Translations under genes and position numbers: made by a program
The notes under the pieces: model-generated
What the model was told of the DNA's origin: nothing
Seen by the model: the letters and a program-made list of their open reading frames with translations, nothing else
Databases searched by the model: none
Part shown: positions 8,155-17,306 of the stretch, in pieces
Layout: each line of letters begins with the position of its first letter
Numbering within the stretch: position 1 is the first letter of the stretch
NCBI GenBank assembly: GCA_021800445.1
Contig: JAJYYZ010000020.1
Span: 1-35,147 of the forward strand
Direction: 5' to 3'
DNA from: a bacterium
GTDB lineage: Bacteria; Thermotogota; Thermotogae; Mesoaciditogales; Mesoaciditogaceae
DNA length: 35,147 bases

Positions 8155-9266
8155 TTTTTCCTCCTTAGCCATTCTTCCATTTTGTTAAAAGTTCTTGCGA
8201 TAACCTCATCCATGTTGTAATATCTATATTCTGCAAGTCTGCCGATGAAAAGGTATTCTCCAGACTTCTCGATGTTTTCGACTTCTTTCATGTAAAGTTT
8301 GCTTTTGTTCGCATTTTCTTCGGTCATTACGACGTAATACGGCTCTCCGCTGTCAAGCGGATATTCGTAACAGACAGTCGTGAGATCTGATTTCTGACCT
8401 GTCATGTGTTTAAACTCCGTTATACGTGTCCAATCGTAATCATTGGGATAATTAACAACCGAGACAGGCTGATAGTATTCTTGACGGTAGGTCCTGAAAT
8501 CTAATTTCAGAGATCTGTATTCGAGATCCCCGTGAATTTTCCCGAAAAATTCATCCAATTTGCCAGTGTAAACCGTCATAACCGGCTTCATCTCAGATTT
8601 TATTTCAAAATAATCGCAATTCGTTAAAATCGATATATCAGGATGATCAAGCATCTTTTCAACCATCTTTGTGTATCCATGAAGCGGAAGTCCTTGATAT
8701 GGATCTGAAAAATATCTACCATCACGGTTAGATCTCGTCGGAATTCTCTTCGCAATTTCAGAAGAAAGTTCGGATGGCATTCTGTTCCATTGCTTTTTAG
8801 TGTAATTCATGAAAAATTTCTCGTAAAGTCTTCTGCCCACCTGAGAAATAACCGCATCTTCAAAATTAACCGGAGGATTTTTGAACTCCGAATGTTTAAC
8901 CTCATCGCTAAGAAATTCATTAACTTTTTCTATTGACAGATCTATTCCGAATATTTGAGAAATCGTGTCTCTGTTTATCGGAAAAGGCACGTACATGCCG
9001 TCCACATAACTTAAAACTCTGTGCTGGTAATAATTCCACGACGTAAAACGGCTCATAAATTCAAAGACAGACCTGTTTTTTGTGTGAAAAATGTGAGGAC
9101 CATAGGTATGAATCAAAATTCCATCCTCGTTAAATTCATCGTAAGCATGTCCGGCAACATGGTTGAGTTTTTCAACGATCAAAACACGAAATCCCGCTTC
9201 TGCAAGCATTCTCGCTGAGGTTGCGCCGGCAAGACCGGACCCTACGATGAGCACAAAATTTTTCAT
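8151..9266 (-). CDS. glf: UDP-galactopyranose mutase
   Basis: Glf is an FAD enzyme that converts UDP-galactopyranose to UDP-galactofuranose, the donor for galactofuranose in surface glycans. The 371 residues open with the FAD-binding GSGLAGATSA motif. Family signatures follow: HAYDEF, YGPHIFHT, the FPINRDT segment and, near the C-terminus, FIGRLAEYRYYNMDE. ATG 9266 sits six bases after AGGAGG and shares one base with the preceding stop (TGATG). No galactofuranosyltransferase is nearby, so the acceptor glycan must be made elsewhere. Its position at the end of the recA operon is unusual. Confidence 0.95.
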   Translation of the reverse strand: MKNFVLIVGSGLAGATSARMLAEAGFRVLIVEKLNHVAGHAYDEFNEDGILIHTYGPHIFHTKNRSVFEFMSRFTSWNYYQHRVLSYVDGMYVPFPINRDTISQIFGIDLSIEKVNEFLSDEVKHSEFKNPPVNFEDAVISQVGRRLYEKFFMNYTKKQWNRMPSELSSEIAKRIPTRSNRDGRYFSDPYQGLPLHGYTKMVEKMLDHPDISILTNCDYFEIKSEMKPVMTVYTGKLDEFFGKIHGDLEYRSLKLDFRTYRQEYYQPVSVVNYPNDYDWTRITEFKHMTGQKSDLTTVCYEYPLDSGEPYYVVMTEENANKSKLYMKEVENIEKSGEYLFIGRLAEYRYYNMDEVIARTFNKMEEWLRRKK

Positions 9267-11050
9267 CAAAAGCCTCCTCTTCCACCGCCGCCAAAACCAC
9301 CGCCAACATTACCGCCAAAACCTCCTCCACCGAAATTACCCATGTTTCCAACCTGCTGAACGTTGGCATTTATCATCGCACTCTGTGGCAACACTATCAA
9401 AGAATCGTACCAGATCATGGTTGTAAAGGCAGGGAAAAACGGATCGGATTCCACGATCTCCGGCGGATTAACCTCTTTTATGGCTTTTATGACATGTTTC
9501 GCTATCCCGAGGCTCGTTCCGTAAACAAGATATTGTTTCCAGATAAGTATCGATTCCGGAGGTTTTTCTTTTATCAAAGAGTAATCCATAAGATATTTTT
9601 CAAAATGTTTCCATCTTAGATAATAAGTTCTGCCATCTTTTGTCCATCTTCCAAAAATATCCCGTGGAAGCATGAGTATTATCCAAGAAGTGACCCAATC
9701 CGCAAAGGTTACCCAACTCAAAATCATCAAAAGATTAGGATAGGCCCTGCCGTTATAAATGTTCAAGAGAACCAACGCGATTGGAAGGATCATCAAGGCA
9801 AAAACAGTGACAACCTTTGTTATCGTGTTGCCATAAGTAAGCAGGTAATTTCTGGTTTCTCCATCAGTTAAGACTTTCATTTTCCAATCAACAAAAGCGT
9901 TGTTGAATTTTTGCGCTTTTTGAATATTTCCCTTCATCGATTCTCCGATAGCCCGTGGATCGAAAATTCCATCTATCGAAAATGGTTTGATGACGTTGTA
10001 AAAAAGCATTTTTTCGCTTTCACTCAAAGGTTTCTTGCCATCCAGGACTTCAAAAGCATTTTCACCTGAGAATTCGAGATAGCCTTTATCGACAAGATTA
10101 AGAATCGCGGCGGCGAATCCGTCCGAATCCGGTTCGGATATGAGCCTTTTGACAACCGAATTCACAAGTTCGGGAGGATCATCAAATGGAATCTCTCTTT
10201 CGTATTCCGTAACATCAACTTTTGGCTCTATCCCAAAAAGTCTTCTAAAAAGTAAAGGAATTAAAGGTATCAGAATGATCAGCAGCGCTATCCAAAACCA
10301 TTGCCAGAAAATACCGTGTGAATATCCGTTCTCGATCCCTTCAACTTGATTTAGCGTCATCGAAAGAGGGGAGGCGTATTTAACATTTGTGAGTGGAAAT
10401 ACCACCCTTGCTTCGGCATAGGTATTGGGAGGTATGTTGTGATATGTTACGGTAAAATCGTGCTTTCCGTTCATTACGATCCGATGTTGAAGATCAAGCG
10501 GGTGGAGGAAGATCCGATCGATGTTGAAATTCGCAGGAAATATGTAATGGACTGTCAACAAAGGTACCCAAGAAGGTGTGCCTTTACCCCAGAATTTGTA
10601 AAAGAATTGAGAAAAATCATTTCCGTTTTGAAAGCCACCGGTAACATCGTAAGAAAGATTCATGACAACGTTATCACCCCCTACCTTTGGAACGGTATAT
10701 CCGTTGTTCAAATAAACAAGCAGATCAAATCCGGATTGATTTACATTTCCCTCAGTTTTTTGAATGGTAGCCCCTTGAACTGATAATCTGAAATTACTCA
10801 TTGAAACGCCATTCGGAAATTGCGTGTAAGGAGCAAGGCCATGGTAAGGTTTGGTAAAGGTGTAATAATCATTCTCAGATATGTGGGCAACTCCGTTTGG
10901 ATTGACGTTAACGGTGACATCGACTTTATCAACCCTTAAATTCGAGGACCATACGGCAAAATAACCATTTACGTAAAAGGTTAAAAGCAAGCCCACAACT
11001 CCCATGGCTAAAACAACGACAATCTTGAGGATCAAAGCACCATTTTTCAA
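9266..11050 (-). CDS. DUF2207-type membrane protein with glycine-rich tail
   Basis: The 594 residues fit the DUF2207 (YciQ-like) layout: an N-terminal hydrophobic segment (about 6-26), a large beta-rich presumably external domain (about 30-245), a transmembrane helix (about 248-268), a cytosolic part, two further helices (about 412-430 and 438-460), and a C-terminal tail (571-594) made almost wholly of glycine and phenylalanine with one arginine. Such GGGFGG tails are typical of the family. The function of the family is unknown. The start is TTG 11050, seven bases after AAGGAGG, with no better ATG nearby. It lies between rny and glf with a 37-base gap upstream and a one-base overlap downstream. 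Confidence 0.85.
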   Translation of the reverse strand: MKNGALILKIVVVLAMGVVGLLLTFYVNGYFAVWSSNLRVDKVDVTVNVNPNGVAHISENDYYTFTKPYHGLAPYTQFPNGVSMSNFRLSVQGATIQKTEGNVNQSGFDLLVYLNNGYTVPKVGGDNVVMNLSYDVTGGFQNGNDFSQFFYKFWGKGTPSWVPLLTVHYIFPANFNIDRIFLHPLDLQHRIVMNGKHDFTVTYHNIPPNTYAEARVVFPLTNVKYASPLSMTLNQVEGIENGYSHGIFWQWFWIALLIILIPLIPLLFRRLFGIEPKVDVTEYEREIPFDDPPELVNSVVKRLISEPDSDGFAAAILNLVDKGYLEFSGENAFEVLDGKKPLSESEKMLFYNVIKPFSIDGIFDPRAIGESMKGNIQKAQKFNNAFVDWKMKVLTDGETRNYLLTYGNTITKVVTVFALMILPIALVLLNIYNGRAYPNLLMILSWVTFADWVTSWIILMLPRDIFGRWTKDGRTYYLRWKHFEKYLMDYSLIKEKPPESILIWKQYLVYGTSLGIAKHVIKAIKEVNPPEIVESDPFFPAFTTMIWYDSLIVLPQSAMINANVQQVGNMGNFGGGGFGGNVGGGFGGGGRGGF

Positions 11051-11087
11051 GAATTTTCCTCCTTACAGTTTGAAATCATATCACGAC

Positions 11088-12632
11088 TTATTTTGCGTAC
11101 TCAACGCTTCTTTTTTCTCTTATGACCACGACTTTGATCTGACCAGGATATTCCATCGAAGATTCTATTTCTTTGGCAATATCGTAAGCCATCTTATCCG
11201 CCAGTTGATCATCTATCTTGTCGGGTTCAACGATAATTCTGATTTCGCGACCTGCTTGAATTGCATATGCTTTTGTCACATTCTTGTGCGTTGTCGCTAT
11301 TTCTTCAAGTTTCTGAAGCCTTTTTATGTATATCTCTATGCTTTCCCTTCTTGCACCGGGTCTTGAAGCACTTATCGAGTCAGCCGCGGCAACGAGTACT
11401 GACTCCGGCGTTTGAAACGGCATTTCTTCGTGATGCGCTTGAATCATGTTAACGATGGCATCTTTTTCTCTGTATCTTCTGGCAAGTTCGCCACCGATCA
11501 TGGCGTGAGTTCCTTGCACTTCGTGATCTACCGCTTTGCCTATATCGTGTAAGAGCGCACCCCTCTTGACCTTTTCGACATCAAGACCTATTTCTTCCGC
11601 CATCATCGCGGCTATTTGTGAAACTTCGATGGAATGGTAAAGCACATTTTGACCGAAACTTGTTCTAAATCTTAATCTTCCAAGCAATTTTATGAGTTCG
11701 GGATGCATGTTGGATATTCCAACCGTCAGTATGGCCTTTTGACCCTCTTCGTGTATCATCTTTTCGATCTCTTTTTTCGATTTGTCGTAAAATTCTTCTA
11801 TCATTGCCGGATGTATTCTGCCGTCTTCTATGAGTTTCTCAAGCGTCATCTTGGCTATTTCACGTCTGAGCGGATCGAAGCAAGAAAGCACAACACTTTC
11901 GGGAGTATCATCTATTATTATATCGACGCCGGTAAGATTTTCGAAGGCCCTTATGTTACGGCCCTCTCTTCCTATTATCCTTCCTTTCATATCATCGTTC
12001 GGAAGTTCAACGGATGATACGGTTATGTCTCCGACGTAATTACTGGCGTACCTTTGAACCGCGGTGCTTATCACCCATTTTGCTTCATTTTCCGCCTCTT
12101 CAGCGTATTTTTCTTTCATTTCGGCGTACATCTTTGCAATTGTTCTTTCCATCTCTTCCTTCGTCATGTTTATGACGAGTTGTCTTGCTTGTTCTTGATT
12201 TAAAGACGCTATTTCATGCAATTTGTCTTCCTGTTCTTTTACAAGTTGACCTACTTTATCTCTTTCTTTCTCAAGGTTCAACCTCAAATCTTCTATCTTT
12301 TCTTCCTTTTTGGAAAGCGATTCTTCTCTTCTGGCTACGGTTTCCTCGCGCCTTACAAGTCTATCTTCAACTTGTTTTAGATCATCCTGCTGTTTTTTGA
12401 CCTCTTTTGAAAAAGATTCCCGTAAAGTGGTTATTTCCTGTTTTGCCTCTATGATCATCTCTTTCTTTGTTTTTTGAGCATCTTCTTGTGCATTTTTAAC
12501 GATGCTATTGGCATCTGATTTTGCAATTCTTTGATCTTTGAGAATTTTTGACTTTCCAAATTGATATCCTATTAAGGCTGCAAGTATCACGCTTGGAACC
12601 AGAATGATTATCATCAAAATTACATTATTCAT
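11088..12632 (-). CDS. rny: Ribonuclease Y
   Basis: RNase Y is a membrane-tethered endoribonuclease that starts mRNA decay. The layout is complete: an N-terminal membrane helix (about 3-23), a long charged coiled coil (about 30-180), a KH RNA-binding domain with GRIIGREGRNIRAFE (from about 217), and an HD domain with LLHDIGKA (HD pair at about 362-363). About 514 residues is the normal length. Three consecutive ATG codons (12638, 12635, 12632) follow GGAGG; the third has the best spacing (seven bases). The start region overlaps the recX stop. The order recA-recX-rny recurs in Thermotogota. Confidence 0.95.
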   Translation of the reverse strand: MNNVILMIIILVPSVILAALIGYQFGKSKILKDQRIAKSDANSIVKNAQEDAQKTKKEMIIEAKQEITTLRESFSKEVKKQQDDLKQVEDRLVRREETVARREESLSKKEEKIEDLRLNLEKERDKVGQLVKEQEDKLHEIASLNQEQARQLVINMTKEEMERTIAKMYAEMKEKYAEEAENEAKWVISTAVQRYASNYVGDITVSSVELPNDDMKGRIIGREGRNIRAFENLTGVDIIIDDTPESVVLSCFDPLRREIAKMTLEKLIEDGRIHPAMIEEFYDKSKKEIEKMIHEEGQKAILTVGISNMHPELIKLLGRLRFRTSFGQNVLYHSIEVSQIAAMMAEEIGLDVEKVKRGALLHDIGKAVDHEVQGTHAMIGGELARRYREKDAIVNMIQAHHEEMPFQTPESVLVAAADSISASRPGARRESIEIYIKRLQKLEEIATTHKNVTKAYAIQAGREIRIIVEPDKIDDQLADKMAYDIAKEIESSMEYPGQIKVVVIREKRSVEYAK

Positions 12633-12634
12633 CA

Positions 12635-13093
12635 TCATGCCTCCATTTCTTTGGAGATCTCACGCAACAATCGTTTTACGATGTAAGGATCGAATCCTCT
12701 GTTTACAAGTTTTTGAAAAAGTTTGTCTTCCGGATCTTTTTGATGCGCTTTTTTAAAGCGCTTAAAAATTTCTTTGAGATCGATGTCATTTAAAACTTCA
12801 TCAATTACCTTTGCGATGATCTCCTTTTCTATTCCAAATTCTTTTAATTCATATTCAACGTACTTTGGCCCTTTAAATCTAATTTCGATCTGATCTGAAG
12901 CGTAAAGTTTCGCGAATTTAAGATCGTCTAAAAAACCTTTCCGCTTAAGTTCTGAAACCAAATCATTTACGATATTTTGATCATATCCTTTTTCTTTCAA
13001 TCTGTTAGAAATTTCAAATTCGGATCGAGCCCTTGATTTCAAAAGTCTAAAGGCATCTTTCCTTGCGTTTTCAAGATTCTTTTCTTTCTCCAT
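12635..13093 (-). CDS. recX: Regulatory protein RecX
   Basis: RecX binds RecA filaments and limits their activity. The 152-residue, highly charged helical protein has the repeated three-helix pattern of the family: [25 protein letters not shown]-like first repeat (residues about 15-38), [17 protein letters not shown], and a final [12 protein letters not shown]. It begins 23 bases inside the end of recA, with only a weak GAG upstream, so its translation probably depends on recA. The downstream rny start overlaps its stop codon. Confidence 0.9.
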   Translation of the reverse strand: MEKEKNLENARKDAFRLLKSRARSEFEISNRLKEKGYDQNIVNDLVSELKRKGFLDDLKFAKLYASDQIEIRFKGPKYVEYELKEFGIEKEIIAKVIDEVLNDIDLKEIFKRFKKAHQKDPEDKLFQKLVNRGFDPYIVKRLLREISKEMEA

Positions 13094-14117
13094 CTGAAAC
13101 TCTCAAAAGGCCATGAGCCTCTCTTATTCTTTTTTCAATTTCATCTGCAATATCTTTGTTATCTGTAAGATATTGAACAACGTTGTTTTTACCCTGCCCT
13201 ATGCTTATCTCTTTTCCATCAAGGCCGGTATAACTGAACCATGATCCTTTCTTTGATATGAATCCTTCATTAACGCCTAAGTCAACGAGTTCATTTTCTC
13301 TGACTATGCCTCTTCCGTAGATTATATCGAAATGCGCTTCTTTGAATGGAGGAGCAACCTTGTTTTTAACAACTTTAACTCTCGTTTCATTTCCAATTAC
13401 CTTGTCTCCTTCTTTTATTGCTTCTCCGCGTCTTATATCAAGCCTCACAGTCGCGTAAAATTTAAGGGCGTTACCACCCGACGTGGTTTCTGGATTTCCA
13501 AACATAACTCCGATCTTCATTCTGATCTGGTTTGTGAAGAATACTATCGCCCTTGACTTACTGACATTTGAGGTGAGTTTTCTTAAAGCCTGTGACATGA
13601 GACGAGCTTGAAGACCTATTTGGGTATCTCCCATAGCCCCTTCAATTTCGGCTCTTGGTGTCAGGGCAGCGACAGAGTCTATGACGACCATATCTATGGC
13701 ATTCGATCTCACCAAAGTGTCGACTATTTCCAAGGCCTGCTCTCCACTGTCCGGCTGCGATATCACGAGTTTTCCCACATCAACGCCAAGATTTCGCGCG
13801 TAAGATGGATCAAGGGCATGTTCAACGTCTATGAAAGCGACCGTTCCTCCAAGTTTTTGAGCCTGAGCAAGGGCATGAAGCGTAAGGGTTGTTTTTCCAC
13901 TTGATTCAGGACCGTATATCTCCACAACCCTACCACGAGGATATCCTCCAACCCCGAGTGCTATGTCGAGCGATATAGAACCCGTTGGAATCGTTTCTAT
14001 ATTCTTGACGATCTCTTCTTCACCCAATATCATTATCGATCCTTTTCCAAAATCCCTTTCTATCTGTTTTATAGCGCTTTCAAGAGCCTTTTCTTTTCCA
14101 GTTGAATCTTCAGCCAT
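13071..14117 (-). CDS. recA: Recombinase RecA
   Basis: RecA forms filaments on single-stranded DNA, drives strand exchange and activates the SOS response. The 348 residues contain Walker A GPESSGKT at 69-76, the Walker B region [10 protein letters not shown], loop 1 and loop 2 with [17 protein letters not shown], and [10 protein letters not shown] good GGAGG precedes the ATG. No LexA-type palindrome is seen in front of it; the gene lies mid-operon, two bases after thpR, so any SOS control would have to act at an internal promoter or at the operon promoter near 17048. Confidence 0.98.
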   Translation of the reverse strand: MAEDSTGKEKALESAIKQIERDFGKGSIMILGEEEIVKNIETIPTGSISLDIALGVGGYPRGRVVEIYGPESSGKTTLTLHALAQAQKLGGTVAFIDVEHALDPSYARNLGVDVGKLVISQPDSGEQALEIVDTLVRSNAIDMVVIDSVAALTPRAEIEGAMGDTQIGLQARLMSQALRKLTSNVSKSRAIVFFTNQIRMKIGVMFGNPETTSGGNALKFYATVRLDIRRGEAIKEGDKVIGNETRVKVVKNKVAPPFKEAHFDIIYGRGIVRENELVDLGVNEGFISKKGSWFSYTGLDGKEISIGQGKNNVVQYLTDNKDIADEIEKRIREAHGLLRVSDGERKES

Positions 14118-14119
14118 TT

Positions 14120-14662
14120 TTACCCTCCAAATATGCTTTTGTGAACGGAACTGTACACCGAGCCGTTATGAGTTAAAGTCGATGAAAACAGTTCGACAGT
14201 ATTACATTCAAAACTCACAGGCTCGTAAGTGATGTTAGAGATAACCTCGCCCCAGTTTTTTGGTATTCCTTTCAATCTTCCAACTGTAAGATGAGGTGTA
14301 AATCTTTCTTGGAACGCAAAACCATGCTTTTTCAGTTCAACATTCAATTTTTCGTAAAGATTTAAAACTTCACTTCCTTCACATTTCAACCAAACGACAC
14401 GTGGAAGACCCTTGGAAGGAAATAAACCTATTCCGCTTACCCTCATCGGAAATGGTTTAAAGGGCGGAATTATTCTATCCATAAGGTCTTCAACAACTGA
14501 GATTTCTTGGTCGTCGATATCTCCAAAAAAGAAAAGCGTGAGATGTGCATTTTCTCTTTTTGGCCAACTACCGAAAAAACCGTTGATTTTGAGAAACTCT
14601 TGTGTTTTCGTTATCTGTGTTTCCACTCTTGTGTTCGTTCTTATAGCCATGAATGTTCTCAA
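14120..14662 (-). CDS. thpR: RNA 2',3'-cyclic phosphodiesterase (2'-5' RNA ligase family)
   Basis: ThpR opens 2',3'-cyclic phosphates at RNA ends. The two HxT motifs of the 2H phosphoesterase superfamily are present: H40-L-T42 and H124-L-T126, each followed by a hydrophobic strand. With a TTG start at 14662 the protein begins MRTFMAI, like the usual family N-terminus, and has the normal length of 180 residues. The TTG overlaps the pgsA stop (TTGA) and lies nine bases after GGAGGT inside the end of pgsA. The open frame continues 59 codons upstream across pgsA, but that part is a shadow. recA follows after two bases. Confidence 0.92.
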   Translation of the reverse strand: MRTFMAIRTNTRVETQITKTQEFLKINGFFGSWPKRENAHLTLFFFGDIDDQEISVVEDLMDRIIPPFKPFPMRVSGIGLFPSKGLPRVVWLKCEGSEVLNLYEKLNVELKKHGFAFQERFTPHLTVGRLKGIPKNWGEVISNITYEPVSFECNTVELFSSTLTHNGSVYSSVHKSIFGG

Positions 14663-15198
14663 TCTTTGAGTACCTCCCAGTTTTTGACGAAATACTCGAT
14701 TCCAGATACGACTGTCATGAGAAGGGCAATCCACATCAAAATGATGTTTAAAGTCCATCCGAAGACGGGATTTACGTTGTAAAACAGCACAAAAATTATG
14801 AAAAACATCTGGAATGTCGTCTTGAACTTGCCCCACCAACTTGCCGCGATCACTTTTCCGTTCACCGCCCCGATCATCCTGAGACCGCTAACGGCGGAAT
14901 CTCTTGCTATTATGGTTATCACAAACCAACTTGCAACGTAACCCATCTGAAGGAAAACAAGCAAAGCCGCATCTACAAGTATTTTATCGGCCATCTGATC
15001 GAAAAATTTTCCAAGCGTTGTGACTTCGTTCATGGATCTTGCAACTCTTCCGTCAAGAAAATCCGTTATAGACGCTGCGGCAAAAAATATAAGAGCGGCG
15101 AGAGCCATACTTTTATCGTGAATCAATGCGGTATACATGAAAGGAATTACAAACAAAATTCTCAAAAGGGTGAGTTTTGTGGCAAGGGTGATTTTCAT
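14659..15198 (-). CDS. pgsA: CDP-diacylglycerol-glycerol-3-phosphate 3-phosphatidyltransferase
   Basis: PgsA makes phosphatidylglycerol phosphate from CDP-diacylglycerol and glycerol 3-phosphate in the inner membrane. The CDP-alcohol phosphotransferase signature is complete: D46, D49-G50, A53-R54, G63, D67 and D71. The 179-residue protein has about five to six hydrophobic helices, the usual length and layout. It overlaps rimO by four bases upstream and thpR by four downstream. Other CDP-alcohol transferases share the motif, but length and the conserved rimO-pgsA context favour PgsA. Confidence 0.92.
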   Translation of the reverse strand: MKITLATKLTLLRILFVIPFMYTALIHDKSMALAALIFFAAASITDFLDGRVARSMNEVTTLGKFFDQMADKILVDAALLVFLQMGYVASWFVITIIARDSAVSGLRMIGAVNGKVIAASWWGKFKTTFQMFFIIFVLFYNVNPVFGWTLNIILMWIALLMTVVSGIEYFVKNWEVLKD

Positions 15199-16478
15199 AC
15201 AACTTCTCCTTCAAGATCGTAGAATTCATATGATTTCACGACCACATTCGCAAATTCTCCCATTTCAACCTTATTTGTCGAAGAGAAATGTATTGAACCA
15301 TCAATTTCAGGTGCATCCATGTAAGTTCTTCCCACATACATTCCATCTTCAATTCCTTCAACGATCACTTTGAACTGCTTACCAACGAAAGATTTGTTTT
15401 TTTGAATATTTATCTCTCTTTGAAAATCCATAATGCTTTCAAATCTTGACTGTGCAACGGCCTTTTTGACCTTTGGCAGCAAACCATGCGCTACCGTTCC
15501 TTCTTCATCAGAATAAATGAAAACCCCTATTCTGTCAAATTTCACATCTCCGAGAAAATTGAGAATTTTTTCGAGATCCTCATCATTTTCGGACGGAAAT
15601 CCGGTTATGAACGACGTTCTAAAGATCGCATCTGGAATGCGTTCTCTGATGTAAGAAATTTTATCCTCTAAAAGTTTGATATCCGGATTTCTTTTCATCA
15701 TTTTGAGAATCCTTTCCGAGGCATGTTGAACGGGTATGTCAAAGTAGTGAAGAATTTTTCGCAATTTTGCAATAGTTTCGATCAACGCTTCATTCACACC
15801 GTCCGGATAAAGGTAAAGCAGGCGAATCCAAAAATCTCCCGGTATATTATCCATATCCAAAAGCAAATCGATTAAAGTTTTTCCCCCGTAAGCATATCCC
15901 GTGGAATCCTGTGAAACGAGTATGATCTCTTTTTTACCGGTCTTAACCAAAAATTCAACTTCTTTGAGAATGTCTTCGTAATTCCTGTTTTTCAGAGGGC
16001 CTTTTATGGACGGTATGGCACAAAACGTACATTTTCTGTCACATCCATCTCCGATCTTGGCGTAAGCGTAAGGCGTATCAGTTGAAGTCCTTCCCAAAAA
16101 ACTGTAAACGGGTTCTGGTGATCCATAAAATTCAGAAAAATTTTCTACCGCCTCGGCAACACGTTGAGGCGAAACGACGCCAAGAAATGCGTCAACTTCA
16201 GGTATCTGGACCTTGAGTGCTTTAAAATAGCGCTGTGCCAAACATCCATGCACTATTATTTTAAATGCCTTGTTTTTTCTGAATTTTATAACATCGAATA
16301 TCTCATCAATGGATTCTTTTTTTGCGTCGGACACAAAAGCACACGTGTTTATTACAGCCACGTTTGCGTCTTCAAGATCATCTACAATTTCATGACCTCT
16401 TCCCATCAGTATGGCTTTTATGACGTCAGAATCTGCTTCGTTTTTTGGGCAGCCAAGTACATCCATCCATACTTTCAT
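15195..16478 (-). CDS. rimO: Ribosomal protein S12 methylthiotransferase
   Basis: RimO adds a methylthio group to an aspartate of ribosomal protein S12 using two 4Fe-4S clusters. The N-terminal cluster ligands are C10 (LGCPKNEADSD), C46 (NTCAFV) and C79 (HGCLAQRY). The radical-SAM triad is C146, C150 and C153 in GDGCDRKCTFCAIP. A C-terminal TRAM domain ends the 427 residues. LGCPKN and the short TRAM separate RimO from the tRNA enzyme MiaB. Its start overlaps the DUF4416 gene by four bases. Confidence 0.95.
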   Translation of the reverse strand: MKVWMDVLGCPKNEADSDVIKAILMGRGHEIVDDLEDANVAVINTCAFVSDAKKESIDEIFDVIKFRKNKAFKIIVHGCLAQRYFKALKVQIPEVDAFLGVVSPQRVAEAVENFSEFYGSPEPVYSFLGRTSTDTPYAYAKIGDGCDRKCTFCAIPSIKGPLKNRNYEDILKEVEFLVKTGKKEIILVSQDSTGYAYGGKTLIDLLLDMDNIPGDFWIRLLYLYPDGVNEALIETIAKLRKILHYFDIPVQHASERILKMMKRNPDIKLLEDKISYIRERIPDAIFRTSFITGFPSENDEDLEKILNFLGDVKFDRIGVFIYSDEEGTVAHGLLPKVKKAVAQSRFESIMDFQREINIQKNKSFVGKQFKVIVEGIEDGMYVGRTYMDAPEIDGSIHFSSTNKVEMGEFANVVVKSYEFYDLEGEVV

Positions 16479-17017
16479 GACCTTTTCAAATCTCTCTTCT
16501 TTTCCATGTACAAAGTCCTTATCTTCTCAAGTTCTTCGATGTATTCTGGCGTTCTGTAATTGGGATAGGTCATTTCCCAGGCACGAAAATGGCCGTTGAG
16601 AAAAAGTAAGGTTATTTCCGCATATATACCGTTCTTAAGATATATCCTGCTTCCCCATGATTTTGTGGATGCAAGTACAAATTGACTGTGATAGATGTAA
16701 CCGGCATCTATGTTAAAAACTCTTTTTCCGTTGATCGAAAAGTCCATCTCTATTTGATTTGTGATCAACTTTACATCAGCAAGTTCGGAAGGATGAATAA
16801 GAATTTCAAAACTCAATATTCTGCTTTGAAGTGGTTTACCCATCTCTTCTTCGTAGTAAGACGTGAATTCAGAGAAATCTAAAGGTCTGGATATAAAATC
16901 GATCTTTCCAAATCTATACTCTAAAGTATCGACTACATCTTTTATCTTGTAATTTACATCATTTCCAAAAACAACACATACAAGATTAACAAATTCAGGA
17001 CTTTTGATCATTCCCAC
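16475..17017 (-). CDS. DUF4416 family protein
   Basis: The 180-residue protein matches what I know of DUF4416: the pattern of a FGKIDFISRPLDF segment, a TSYYEEEMGKPLQ segment, a central FNIDAGYI, KSWGSRIYLKNGIYAEITL, and a C-terminal TYPNYRTPEYIE. Its role is unknown. Members are often next to rimO in Thermotogota and related thermophiles, as here, which hints at a link to ribosome or RNA modification but proves nothing. The start is GTG 17017, supported by GGTGATC in the right place; ATG 17011 is the alternative. It is the first gene of the ten-gene run. Confidence 0.8.
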   Translation of the reverse strand: MGMIKSPEFVNLVCVVFGNDVNYKIKDVVDTLEYRFGKIDFISRPLDFSEFTSYYEEEMGKPLQSRILSFEILIHPSELADVKLITNQIEMDFSINGKRVFNIDAGYIYHSQFVLASTKSWGSRIYLKNGIYAEITLLFLNGHFRAWEMTYPNYRTPEYIEELEKIRTLYMEKKRDLKRS

Positions 17018-17047
17018 TCAGATCACCACACATCGGAATCTGAAAAA

Positions 17048-17053
17048 ATTATA
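17048..17053 (-). promoter_or_regulatory. Putative -10 of the DUF4416-rimO-recA operon
   Basis: On the minus strand GATATAATTTTTT supplies a TATAAT about 30 bases before the GTG at 17017. The -35 region is poor (TTTCTC at 17 bases). It is the only convincing -10 before this gene block, so it may drive the whole run down to 7432. Confidence 0.5.
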
Positions 17054-17134
17054 TCATAATTCCATTTGAAGAGAAAATTATGCCATCTGTTGTGATATCA
17101 TCAATATGATACAAGATGATGAAATATGGCGCCT

Positions 17135-17209
17135 GGCACATAGACAGAGATTGGAGATTAGAGGTTAGAGATTAAAAAGCAGTGACGGGTAACGCGTGAT
17201 CAGTGAGCA
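17135..17209 (+). repeat. Heptanucleotide-periodic repeat array A
   Basis: The array keeps a seven-base frame. A degenerate GGCACAT and a short gap are followed by GAGATTG, GAGATTA, GAGGTTA, GAGATTA (17147-17174), a spacer AAAAGCA, then GTGACGG, GTAACGC, GTGATCA, GTGAGCA (17182-17209). The unit types and their order recur in array B (20923-21128). It occupies the 17018-17306 gap between the DUF4416 and dprA starts, which otherwise holds only the DUF4416-side promoter. No coding potential is seen. Confidence 0.8.
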
Positions 17210-17306
17210 GAAAAAGCAAAACAGACAAGAGAACAAAAATAAGTGACATTTACGCTTGGCAAAAAACATCATTTTTGTGATCGATCGTAAATTCATGGGG
17301 GATATC

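Noticed and set aside
14663-14839. Upstream extension of thpR
   Set aside because: The extra 59 codons overlap pgsA in another frame. The TTG at 14662 has a ribosome-binding site and gives the normal family N-terminus.
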